This document shows positions 9,149-17,276 of a stretch of DNA of 64,000 bases, one piece after another. The translations under genes and the position numbers were made by a program. Below the pieces are notes generated by a model. That model did no database searches. It saw nothing but the letters and a program-made list of their open reading frames with translations, and was not told where the DNA came from. Each line of letters begins with the position of its first letter. Positions within the stretch are counted from its first letter, which is position 1. Source of the DNA: Catalinimonas alkaloidigena (GTDB lineage: Bacteria > Bacteroidota > Bacteroidia > Cytophagales > Cyclobacteriaceae); contig NZ_JAQFIL010000001.1 in NCBI RefSeq assembly GCF_029504655.1, forward strand, positions 1,369,001 through 1,433,000. The letters run 5' to 3'.

Positions 9149-10277
9149 ATTTGTTTGCTTCTGCATTTAGGTAATACGCGCCTTCTATTACAATAGACTG
9201 ACCTTCAAGAGATTCAGGGTTCATGATCTGAGTCAATTTATTGTATTCCGCTCCAGTTTGCACATGCCTTCTCACAAAAGCGTCGCCTTCATTAACATAC
9301 ACATAGTACTCATCATTATCTCTGATCAGAGCGGATTGAGGGAGAGCAGCCACACTATCCGCAGACAGGAAGATTTTGGCATTGGTGTACATGCCGGGTT
9401 TAAAGTAATCTTCAGGAGAGTTAATATCCACATGAACGCTAAAGGCACGATTTTCATCTTCCATTTTCTGGCCGATCAAAGAGACTTTCCCCTCAAAACT
9501 ACGCCCGGCATTTTCGTTCAGGCTATAAAACACACTTTGCCCTATGCTTATCTTTGGGATATCTTTTTCAAACACATTGAGGTCAAGGTGCATGTGCGAT
9601 TTATCAATCAGCTCATACATGTTTTCCTGGCTGCTCACAAATTTACCGCGGTTGATATTTACGGCTGTAATGTAGCCGCTGATGGGAGCATGTAAGGCAA
9701 TACGGGAGCTGATGCCTTTTTTTTCAATATTTTCAGGACGAATACCAACATACTTTAGTTGTGCGGCAGTACCCATCAATTGAGCCTGTAGAGACTTGAA
9801 ATTTGATGCTGATTCTTCCAGCCTTTTACGGGCAGAAGCATCTCCGCTGGAAAGTGTTTTTTGCCTTTCATATTCTTGCTCAGCGAAAGTTAGCTTGCTT
9901 TGGGTGTCCAGGTAAGCCTGCTGAAGCTTTATGTATTCAGGGTGACTTAGTACAGCCAACAGAGCTCCTTTTTTGACAAAATCTCCGGGAAGGAAATTCA
10001 CTCTTTCTACGAAGCCACCTATTGGTGCGTTCACAGTGACGATGTTTTGTGGTGGAAGGGTAATTGTACCACTGCACTCTACAAAGTCTGAAACCATTTG
10101 CTTCTGTAACGGACCTAATTTGATCTCTGCCAGCGCTATCTGCTCGTCATTTAATTGGACACTACCGGATGTAAGCTCGGCAGGAGTGCCTACTTCGGCA
10201 GCTTCCTGGCTCTCTTGCGCCCTCTCCGAGCAGGAGAGAAAAAGAAAAGAGAGTGTGATTGCATATATTATTTTCAT
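9147..10277 (-). CDS. RND efflux periplasmic adaptor (CzcB/CusB-type, HlyD family)
   Basis: A 376-residue membrane-fusion lipoprotein (signal with L-F-L-S-C-S, Cys at residue 16) that bridges an inner-membrane RND pump and an outer-membrane channel. It has split lipoyl-like segments (G-G-F-V-E-R-V-N-F-L-P-G-D-F-V and the A-P-I-S-G-Y-I-T half), an intervening helical hairpin, and the beta-barrel and membrane-proximal domains. The gene begins 11 bases after the CzcA-TolC gene on the same strand, so the two form one operon. A divalent heavy metal is the expected substrate. Confidence 0.92.
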   Translation of the reverse strand: MKIIYAITLSFLFLSCSERAQESQEAAEVGTPAELTSGSVQLNDEQIALAEIKLGPLQKQMVSDFVECSGTITLPPQNIVTVNAPIGGFVERVNFLPGDFVKKGALLAVLSHPEYIKLQQAYLDTQSKLTFAEQEYERQKTLSSGDASARKRLEESASNFKSLQAQLMGTAAQLKYVGIRPENIEKKGISSRIALHAPISGYITAVNINRGKFVSSQENMYELIDKSHMHLDLNVFEKDIPKISIGQSVFYSLNENAGRSFEGKVSLIGQKMEDENRAFSVHVDINSPEDYFKPGMYTNAKIFLSADSVAALPQSALIRDNDEYYVYVNEGDAFVRRHVQTGAEYNKLTQIMNPESLEGQSIVIEGAYYLNAEANK

Positions 10278-10288
10278 GGCAAGTTTCT

Positions 10289-13200
10289 TTATTGGTAAAA
10301 CTCTAAATTGATGACAGCCTGATTGTACTCATTTAAGCTGCTGAGGTAATCTATTTTGATTTGTATAGCCGTGGTGATACTTTGCAGGTAACGGAAGTAA
10401 TCAATCTCACCCTGGGCGAGCTGTAAATTGGCTGTATTTAAAATTATTTCTGCCTGTGGTAAAGCAGTTTCTGTATAGTAATTGAGTTGCTTTTCGGCCT
10501 GGCTTAACTGGAGGAGCAGCTTATCAATTTCCTGCGCTACATTGTACTGCATGTATTCCATACGGTTGAGTGCCTGTTGTTCCTGTATTTTGGCACGGCT
10601 GATTTTACTTTTCTGGGGGAAAAACCATACAGGAAAAGCGACGCCTACCTGCCAGCCTTGAAGGTTTTTAAGCCTTACTTCACTGTCACTGATGTTTTGC
10701 TTGAAGTAAGCCACCGAAAGTTCTGGGAAAAACATGCTGCTTTCCAGCTTGACCAATGACTGACTTAAGTTTAGCGTTTTCTGGCTCTTGTCTACCAACA
10801 AGGTATTGGTACTATTTGCTAATGACTCTGCCTGAAAGTCAATGGCTAGCAGTGTATCCCCATCAGGAGATATTTGTCCCAATTCAGAATGGTACATCAG
10901 TTGTTTAAGCGTATTCTCAGCGATTCGGACTTGGTCTTTTTGCTTTACCACAGCATTGCGGGCATTAGAGTACTGACTTTCGGACAAAGTTTTTTCCAGT
11001 AGGTCACTGTCACCACTTTCATAACGGAGCTGGACCTTCTGGCTGTAATCTGAGTACAGATTCAACTCCTCTAGTCTTTGTTGCAAAAGCTCATGCTCAT
11101 ACACCCACTTGTAGTAAGCCGATTTAATTTCCTTTTCCAGCTGCTTCTGTGCTAAAGCCAGCTCGGTTTCATTGAGCGCAATTTGCTGGTTGACATAATT
11201 GCTTCTTTGCCCATGCGCAAGCAGTGATCCAAAGGATTGATTGATCTGCCACATGGGATCCTTCAGTTCTGAGTTGATTTGTCCATACTGATAAGTAAAC
11301 TCTGTGGAAGGCAGTTGCAACACACTACCTTTCATTTTTTGTGCACTTAGTACTTCCAGTCGGGCATTGTTTACGGATGGGTGGTTTTCCAATCCTACTT
11401 CCAAAGCCCGGTCTAGGCTCAAGATAGCTGGTTCATTCTGAGCCTGACTGGCAAAAGGCAGACAAAGCAGGAGCAATACACCTAAGCCACTTTTATTAAT
11501 GCGTGGAGCCTGATTGAAAAGTATATAGAGAATCGGAAGCACTACTAAAGTAAGCAGAGTTGCGGTGATCAGTCCTCCGATCACTACTGTAGCCAATGGC
11601 TTTTGTACTTCGGCTCCGGGAGAGGTAGAAAGTGCCATGGGTAAAAATCCAAGTGCAGTAGTTGCTGCTGTCATGATCACCGGACGCAGGCGGGTAAGCC
11701 CTCCCTTGATCACTACTTCTTTAAGATCAGTGATACCTTCTTCACAAAGTTGGTTGAAGTAGCTGATCAGCACAATACCATTGATGACTACAACACCAAA
11801 TAAAGCAATAAACCCTACTCCCGCTGAAATGCTAAACGGCATTTCCCGTATCCATAGTGCTGTGATCCCTCCGATAGCGGAAAGAGGTACTGCAGTAAAA
11901 ATCAGAATGGCATATTTGATAGAGCCAAAAGTGAAGTACAGCAGGATCAGTATCATCAGAAGGGCAATTGGAACGGCAACGCTGAGCCGGGCTTTGGCAG
12001 CCTGAAGGTTTTCAAAGTCACCGCCATAACCAATGTAGTAACCAGGCTGAAGGGCTAAATTGGCATCCAGTTTTTGTTGGACCTCTTCCACCAGACTTTC
12101 TATATCGCGGTTTCTGACATTGATCCCGATGGTGACTCTTCTTTTGGTATCCTCCCGGGAGATCTGCATCGGTCCTTCTTCGTATTCTACACTGGCTACC
12201 TGGCTTACCGGCAGATGTGTGCCATAACCATTATTGATGTACAATTGCTCCAAGTTTACATTTTGCCGGTCAGTCTCATTCAACCTCACCACCATGTCAA
12301 ACTTCCTTTCTCCCTCAAATATGACTCCGGCAGATTCGCCCGCATAAGCTGCCCGGATGAGGGTGTTGAGTTCTTCAATATTGAGTCCATACTGGGCAAT
12401 CTTCTGGCGGTCATAACGGATCATCAGTTGAGGTAGTCCTTCAACCTGTTCTACCTTTATGTCCGCGGCTCCTGGTATATCTCTGATGATAGCTGCCGCC
12501 TCATTGGCCCTGGCGAAAAGTTCGTTCATATCTTCTCCATATATTTTGACTGCGATGTCGGTCTTTACACCGGAAATCAGCTCATTGAAGCGAAGCTGAA
12601 TAGGTTGGGTGAAGTCAAAACTGGCTCCCGCCACTACGTCCAGTTTTTCTTTCATCATGGCCACCAGTTCTTCCCGGGTTTCGGCAGTTACCCATTCATC
12701 CTTATCTTTCATAATGATCATGATATCGCCATCTTCAATAGCCATAGGGTCAGTAGGTACCTCGGCTGTACCGATTTTAGAGATCACAGCCTTCACTTCA
12801 GGAAAATTATCCAGCAGGATTTTTTCAGCTTTACTGGATGTTTTTACGCTTTCCTGTAGTGAGCTACCCGGCAGAATCGTCATCTGCATCGCGAGATCAC
12901 CTTCTTCCAGCGTGGGAATAAACTCCCCTCCCAGGCGTGTAAAGCTGAATACACTTAGCAGGAATAAGACAAAAGCCAGGGCAACTACGGTTTTCTTATA
13001 ATCAAGAGCTTTATCCAGTACCGGCAGATATACTTTCTTGAGGGTGTCAACGATTTTGTCAGAGATGTTCCTTTTATGTTTGATATCTTTCTTCAAAACC
13101 AAGGAAGCCATCATGGGGACATAGGTGAGAGACAAGAGCAACGCGCCCAGTATAGCAAAGCTCAAGGTCTGCGCCATAGGACGAAACATTTTACCTTCTA

Positions 13201-14602
13201 TACCAGTCAGTGTTGTAATGGGTATCAATACCAGGATGACAATGAGTACCCCAAAAGCTGCTGACTTAAATATATTCTGAGCTGAATGATTTACTACTTC
13301 ATCCATTTCGGTTTTTGATAGTTTTTTGCCCAGGTAACGGGTATTGAGTATATGGAGGACAGATTCTACAATAATCACTGCACCGTCCACTACAATGCCA
13401 AAATCCAGGGCCCCCAAAGACATCAGGTTGGCCGACACGCCAAAGGCCCGCATCATAATGAAGGCAAAAAGCATGGAAAGCGGGATGACTGAAGCCACAA
13501 TTAATCCTGCCCTGAAGTTGCCTAGCAAAAGGACCAGTACAAAAATAACGATAAGGCCGCCTTCTACGAGATTATTTCTTACCGTTTTGATCGTTCTGGC
13601 TACCAGGTCAGAACGATCCAGATAGGGGACTATCTGTACTCCTTCGGGCAGTGATTTTTGCACCTGGGCAATTCTCTGGTGGACATTGTCAATTGCCTCG
13701 GAAGAGTTGGCATCTTTCAGCATCAGGGTGATCCCTCCAACCGCTTCTCCCTTTCCGTTTTTAGTCATGGCACCAAAGCGTTTGGCAGAACCAAACCGAA
13801 CCTCTGCCACATCCTTCACGAGGATAGGTAGTTTGTTTCGCACATCAATCACAATATTTTCAATATCCTGAATCTGACTGATCAGCCCTTCAGCCCGGAT
13901 GTAATAGGCATTACTATTCTTTTCAATATAACTTCCTCCGGAATTCTGGTTATTCGCTGCCAGTGCATCAAACACATCGGAAATGGTTAATCGGTGGCTT
14001 TTGAGTTTGGCAGGGTCAAGGGCTACTTCATATTGCTTAAGGTATCCTCCAAAACTGCTGACCTCTACAATTCCTGAAATGCCGGACAATTGTCTTTTCA
14101 CGATCCAGTCTTGAATAGTACGCAATGACATGGCATCGTATTTGTCTTCAAAGCCTTCTTCTACCTCCAGTGTATATTGGTAAAGCTCTCCCAGTCCGGT
14201 AGTGATTGGCATAAGTTCAGGGCTACCTAAACCTGCCGGAATCTCGGCAGCCGCAATGGAAATTTGTTCACCTACATACTGGCGGGCAGTCATGGTAGGT
14301 ACATCCTCCTCAAAGACAATAGTAACCACTGAGAGCCCATAACGGGAAATAGAGCGAATCTCCCTGACATCCGGAATGTTGGCCATGGTGATTTCTATGG
14401 GATAAGTAATAAATTTCTCTACTTCCTGTGGAGCTAAAGATTGGGATACTGTAACAACCTGCACCTGATTGTTTGTAATATCCGGGACAGCGTCAATAGG
14501 GAGCTCTTTCATGGAATAAATACCAAATCCGAGTAGAAAGAGCACCATAAGGATGACAACAAATTTATTGTTGACCGAGAGGTCAATGATCTTTTCAAAC
14601 AT
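10289..14602 (-). CDS. CzcA/CusA family heavy-metal RND pump fused to a TolC-like channel
   Basis: 1437 residues. Residues 1 to about 1035 are a complete HME-RND proton antiporter with 12 membrane helices and the conserved D-F-G-I-V-V-D-G motif in TM4. From about 1055 to the end is a TolC/CzcC-like outer-membrane efflux domain with two long coiled-coil halves. The joint (about 1036-1056) is a signal-peptide-like hydrophobic stretch ending S-Q-A-Q. The CusA methionine at the R-x-x-M-L-S-x-G-I-K site is Glu here (R-F-N-E-L-I-S-G-V-K), favouring Zn/Co/Cd/Ni over Cu/Ag. Such fusions are known in Bacteroidota. Adaptor gene follows by 11 bases; a small exported protein gene precedes. Confidence 0.93.
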   Translation of the reverse strand: MFEKIIDLSVNNKFVVILMVLFLLGFGIYSMKELPIDAVPDITNNQVQVVTVSQSLAPQEVEKFITYPIEITMANIPDVREIRSISRYGLSVVTIVFEEDVPTMTARQYVGEQISIAAAEIPAGLGSPELMPITTGLGELYQYTLEVEEGFEDKYDAMSLRTIQDWIVKRQLSGISGIVEVSSFGGYLKQYEVALDPAKLKSHRLTISDVFDALAANNQNSGGSYIEKNSNAYYIRAEGLISQIQDIENIVIDVRNKLPILVKDVAEVRFGSAKRFGAMTKNGKGEAVGGITLMLKDANSSEAIDNVHQRIAQVQKSLPEGVQIVPYLDRSDLVARTIKTVRNNLVEGGLIVIFVLVLLLGNFRAGLIVASVIPLSMLFAFIMMRAFGVSANLMSLGALDFGIVVDGAVIIVESVLHILNTRYLGKKLSKTEMDEVVNHSAQNIFKSAAFGVLIVILVLIPITTLTGIEGKMFRPMAQTLSFAILGALLLSLTYVPMMASLVLKKDIKHKRNISDKIVDTLKKVYLPVLDKALDYKKTVVALAFVLFLLSVFSFTRLGGEFIPTLEEGDLAMQMTILPGSSLQESVKTSSKAEKILLDNFPEVKAVISKIGTAEVPTDPMAIEDGDIMIIMKDKDEWVTAETREELVAMMKEKLDVVAGASFDFTQPIQLRFNELISGVKTDIAVKIYGEDMNELFARANEAAAIIRDIPGAADIKVEQVEGLPQLMIRYDRQKIAQYGLNIEELNTLIRAAYAGESAGVIFEGERKFDMVVRLNETDRQNVNLEQLYINNGYGTHLPVSQVASVEYEEGPMQISREDTKRRVTIGINVRNRDIESLVEEVQQKLDANLALQPGYYIGYGGDFENLQAAKARLSVAVPIALLMILILLYFTFGSIKYAILIFTAVPLSAIGGITALWIREMPFSISAGVGFIALFGVVVINGIVLISYFNQLCEEGITDLKEVVIKGGLTRLRPVIMTAATTALGFLPMALSTSPGAEVQKPLATVVIGGLITATLLTLVVLPILYILFNQAPRINKSGLGVLLLLCLPFASQAQNEPAILSLDRALEVGLENHPSVNNARLEVLSAQKMKGSVLQLPSTEFTYQYGQINSELKDPMWQINQSFGSLLAHGQRSNYVNQQIALNETELALAQKQLEKEIKSAYYKWVYEHELLQQRLEELNLYSDYSQKVQLRYESGDSDLLEKTLSESQYSNARNAVVKQKDQVRIAENTLKQLMYHSELGQISPDGDTLLAIDFQAESLANSTNTLLVDKSQKTLNLSQSLVKLESSMFFPELSVAYFKQNISDSEVRLKNLQGWQVGVAFPVWFFPQKSKISRAKIQEQQALNRMEYMQYNVAQEIDKLLLQLSQAEKQLNYYTETALPQAEIILNTANLQLAQGEIDYFRYLQSITTAIQIKIDYLSSLNEYNQAVINLEFYQ

Positions 14603-14689
14603 GACAAGAATATGTATGGGTAAATAGAATGGTGCGTCACTTCAACAATGGCAGTTGAATGAAGCATGAACAAAAACTGAAAGGAGTGA

Positions 14690-15076
14690 TTAGGTGTGGG
14701 GCGGCGCTCTAAGGGGAGCATCTTTCAAAATAAATTCAGCAAAGAGCTTGGGAGAAGCCTCAAGAGCAGTATAGGCCTTCTCTTCCTTGGTTTCTGTATT
14801 AAAATGAAGCAGGGTATGTAAAAAAGCCTGAGCTACAAACAGAAATGCAGGAAGGTCCTGTTGTGCTTTGTTGAAATTTTCAAGGTGGTTGTCTCCCAAA
14901 TCCTGTGAAAATACACTATGCAGCAGGTTAAGAATACCACTATCACAATTTAATGCTTCTACGCCGAGAATAAATTCATCACCACTGATTTTCTGATGGG
15001 TATGCGGAAATACCGAATGCCCCAATATTAAAAAGCAAGCGAGAAACAATGGTAATATGTTGAACTTACGTAACAT
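14690..15076 (-). CDS. Small exported protein of a metal-efflux operon
   Basis: A 128-residue protein with an N-terminal signal peptide or anchor (F-N-I-L-P-L-F-L-A-C-F-L) followed by P-H-T-H-Q and further His, Cys and acidic residues. The ATG at 15076 gives the best signal; an in-frame ATG at 15100 is possible. It lies 87 bases upstream of the CzcA-TolC gene on the same strand, as small unnamed proteins often do in Bacteroidota metal-efflux loci. A periplasmic metal-binding or sensing role is a guess from position and His content. I do not recognise a named family. Confidence 0.65.
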   Translation of the reverse strand: MLRKFNILPLFLACFLILGHSVFPHTHQKISGDEFILGVEALNCDSGILNLLHSVFSQDLGDNHLENFNKAQQDLPAFLFVAQAFLHTLLHFNTETKEEKAYTALEASPKLFAEFILKDAPLRAPPHT

Positions 15077-15213
15077 TTTCTGAAGCAGTGGGCTGTGCAT
15101 TAATTCAGTGAATCAATGTAAGCATTTAAACAAAATAACCGTATTTTACTTTAGATAAAAGCAAGTTGCACAATTTATAGAGGATCTAATTAGTAGCCCT
15201 AACATCCAAATGC

Positions 15214-16971
15214 ATGCGTAAGAAATCTGTGATCATTGGAAGCATTGCCATTGGGCTGCTTATCACCTTACTGATAGGAATCCAACTCTTTGTAGCCTTC
15301 TGGATCAAACCCGTACTGGATGCAGTCTTCAAAGAATCGGTGAGCTATTATTCTTCGGGCTTATATAAGGTGACTTATAGTAATATGGGCATTCATCCTT
15401 TTCAGCAGACAGTAACATTCAAAGAATTTCAGCTTACTTTTGATAGTGCACGTGTAGAACAGGAAGACAGCCTCAAGAGCAGAAAGTGGGTGTCGGCTAA
15501 TGTAGGTGACTTTGAACTCGGGCTAGGCAACTTTTGGCGAATGATACCACAGCGTTATCTACTGGTAGAAGAGCTTAATATTAAGTCACCACACCTTACT
15601 ATTTATGACTATTCATCAAATAAAGTAAAGAAGAAGAAAGACACAGTTAATCTAGATAAGATTCAACAGTTTGATGCGCATGCGCTCATTGAAGAATATT
15701 TTGACTCCTTGGATGTTGAGCAGTTGAACATTAATGATGCAAATATCAAATGGGTAAACCGGGTAGAAGAGCAGTTACCCTTTAACTTGGGAGATATCAA
15801 CGCTAATATCAGGAAACTTCATGTTGACTCCAGCACTGTGAATCGTAATTATGGATACCCTTATGCCAAAGAGTTTGTACTCAAGGTTGAAAATTCCTCA
15901 TTTACCACGCCAGACAGTTTATATACATTTAAACTTGGCATGGTACAGGCTGACCCGGTGGCAGAACAGCTTATTGTTGAGCGCTTTTCTGTAGAACCTC
16001 AAAAATCTCTGTACCAGTTTGCACGTGACATCGGACATCAGGCAGACCGGATCAACTTAAACGTTGCCAGGCTTGATATGGAGCAGATAGACCTGCATTA
16101 CCTGGTAAGTGATCTGGCATTTTTGGTAGGAAAAATCACCATAGAAGATGCAGATTTATCAGTCTTTAAAGACAAGCGACTGCCCGAAGCTCCACAGGAA
16201 ACCAAACCTATGGTGCAGGAAGCGATAATGAATATCCCTATTCCTTTTAGATTGGATACACTTCAGCTGAAAAGAGGGCATATTGAATATCAAGAACAAA
16301 TTGAAGATGCCCGTGAGCCTGGGACCATTACCTTTGAGGAGCTGTACATGAGTGCATATCGTATTACTAACCTGGATAGTTTGCGAGCGCAAAACTTGGA
16401 AGTTGACGTCCAAACCAGGTTTATGGGCAAAAGTACCATGGATATTCATTTCAACTTTCCGCTTAACAGCCCGAACAATCAGCATTATATACAGGCGGAA
16501 ATGTACGAAATGCCCTTACAAAGTATGAATGTAATGCTGGAAAATACTGCCTTTGCGAGTATTGAAAGTGGCTATGCTTATGCTGTGAAATTCAATATTA
16601 GCGCCAATGAAAAGTCGTCAAGCGGTGACATGCATTTTGCCTACAAGGACCTTAAAATTGCGCTTATCAATAAAGACAATCCTGATGATCCTAAGCTTAA
16701 AGAAGTGGTAGGTTCTATTCTTGCCAATGCTTTTGTCGTTAAAACAGATAACCCCTCCAGCAATTCTCAACCTTTACGCATTGGAAAAATTAATTTTGAA
16801 CGTGACCCCAATAAGTCTGTATTCTCCTACTGGTGGAAATCGCTCCTGAGTGGAATGAAAGGGAGTATGGGGCTGCGCGACGAAATCCCGGGAGCAAATT
16901 CTGAAGCCAGTAAAGGAGATGAGAAGAAAGGCTTTTTCAAGAGACTGTTTAAGAAAGACAGTTCAGAATAG
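15214..16971 (+). CDS. AsmA/DUF748-like membrane-anchored protein
   Basis: A 585-residue protein with one N-terminal membrane helix (about 7-32, starting after M-R-K-K) and a large extracytoplasmic body of repeating beta-strand segments. It has the pattern of AsmA/DUF748-type envelope proteins, including Y-S-x-M-G-I-H-P-F and paired statements such as V-E-Q-L-N-I-N-D-A. These families share the bridge-like lipid-transfer fold proposed for AsmA and TamB. The tail is strongly basic (F-F-K-R-L-F-K-K). Flanks are a divergent metal-efflux operon and a downstream symporter; neither explains it. Family assignment is by pattern, not by an exact match. Confidence 0.6.
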   Translation: MRKKSVIIGSIAIGLLITLLIGIQLFVAFWIKPVLDAVFKESVSYYSSGLYKVTYSNMGIHPFQQTVTFKEFQLTFDSARVEQEDSLKSRKWVSANVGDFELGLGNFWRMIPQRYLLVEELNIKSPHLTIYDYSSNKVKKKKDTVNLDKIQQFDAHALIEEYFDSLDVEQLNINDANIKWVNRVEEQLPFNLGDINANIRKLHVDSSTVNRNYGYPYAKEFVLKVENSSFTTPDSLYTFKLGMVQADPVAEQLIVERFSVEPQKSLYQFARDIGHQADRINLNVARLDMEQIDLHYLVSDLAFLVGKITIEDADLSVFKDKRLPEAPQETKPMVQEAIMNIPIPFRLDTLQLKRGHIEYQEQIEDAREPGTITFEELYMSAYRITNLDSLRAQNLEVDVQTRFMGKSTMDIHFNFPLNSPNNQHYIQAEMYEMPLQSMNVMLENTAFASIESGYAYAVKFNISANEKSSSGDMHFAYKDLKIALINKDNPDDPKLKEVVGSILANAFVVKTDNPSSNSQPLRIGKINFERDPNKSVFSYWWKSLLSGMKGSMGLRDEIPGANSEASKGDEKKGFFKRLFKKDSSE

Positions 16972-17081
16972 GAGAGACTACAGATAAGTCCGGCGGCAGC
17001 TTTTTTCTCTATTCCGGTATAGCTATAGCAGGTAAAGGTCTTACAGTTATGGTCTTTTGTCTAATTATCCGGTGTCCTTCC

Positions 17082-17110
17082 TTGCGGTTTGTACAATTTC
17101 CTTATTTTTG
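17082..17110 (+). promoter_or_regulatory. Candidate Bacteroidota promoter for the symporter operon
   Basis: TATTTTTG at 17103-17110 fits the TAnnTTTG -7 box of the Bacteroidota primary sigma factor. TTG at 17082-17084 (or TTTG at 17088-17091) could be the -33 element. It stands 22 bases before the ATG of the small membrane protein at 17133, implying a short leader. Confidence 0.45.
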
Positions 17111-17132
17111 AGGCTCTACCCAAACCCAAAGA

Positions 17133-17276
17133 ATGATGGAAATGAACAAAGCATCACAGGATCAACTTGATGGCCCTCCTTTTTTTAAACGATGGTCAGG
17201 TATGTACTGGCTGGTTATAGGCAACTTAGTTTTTCTCATCATTTTATTTTATCTCCTCACCGCCTATTATTCATGA
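17133..17276 (+). CDS. Small single-helix membrane protein, probable subunit of the sodium symporter
   Basis: A 47-residue protein starting M-M-E-M-N-K, with a soluble N-terminus containing G-P-P-F-F-K-R-W and one hydrophobic helix (about 25-45, Y-W-L-V-I-G-N-L-V-F-L-I-I). Its TGA overlaps the ATG of the SSS permease as ATGA (17273-17276), which implies translational coupling. It resembles in layout the DUF4212 sodium/substrate symporter small subunits encoded just before some SSS permeases, although those have two helices. The start could also be the ATG at 17136 or 17142. The coding call rests on the coupling, the hydrophobic pattern and the promoter box upstream. Confidence 0.72.
   Translation: MMEMNKASQDQLDGPPFFKRWSGMYWLVIGNLVFLIILFYLLTAYYS

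Noticed and set aside
9258..9695. Plus-strand open frame of 145 codons within the efflux adaptor gene
   Set aside because: It is antisense to a clear HlyD-family protein and has no recognisable domain.
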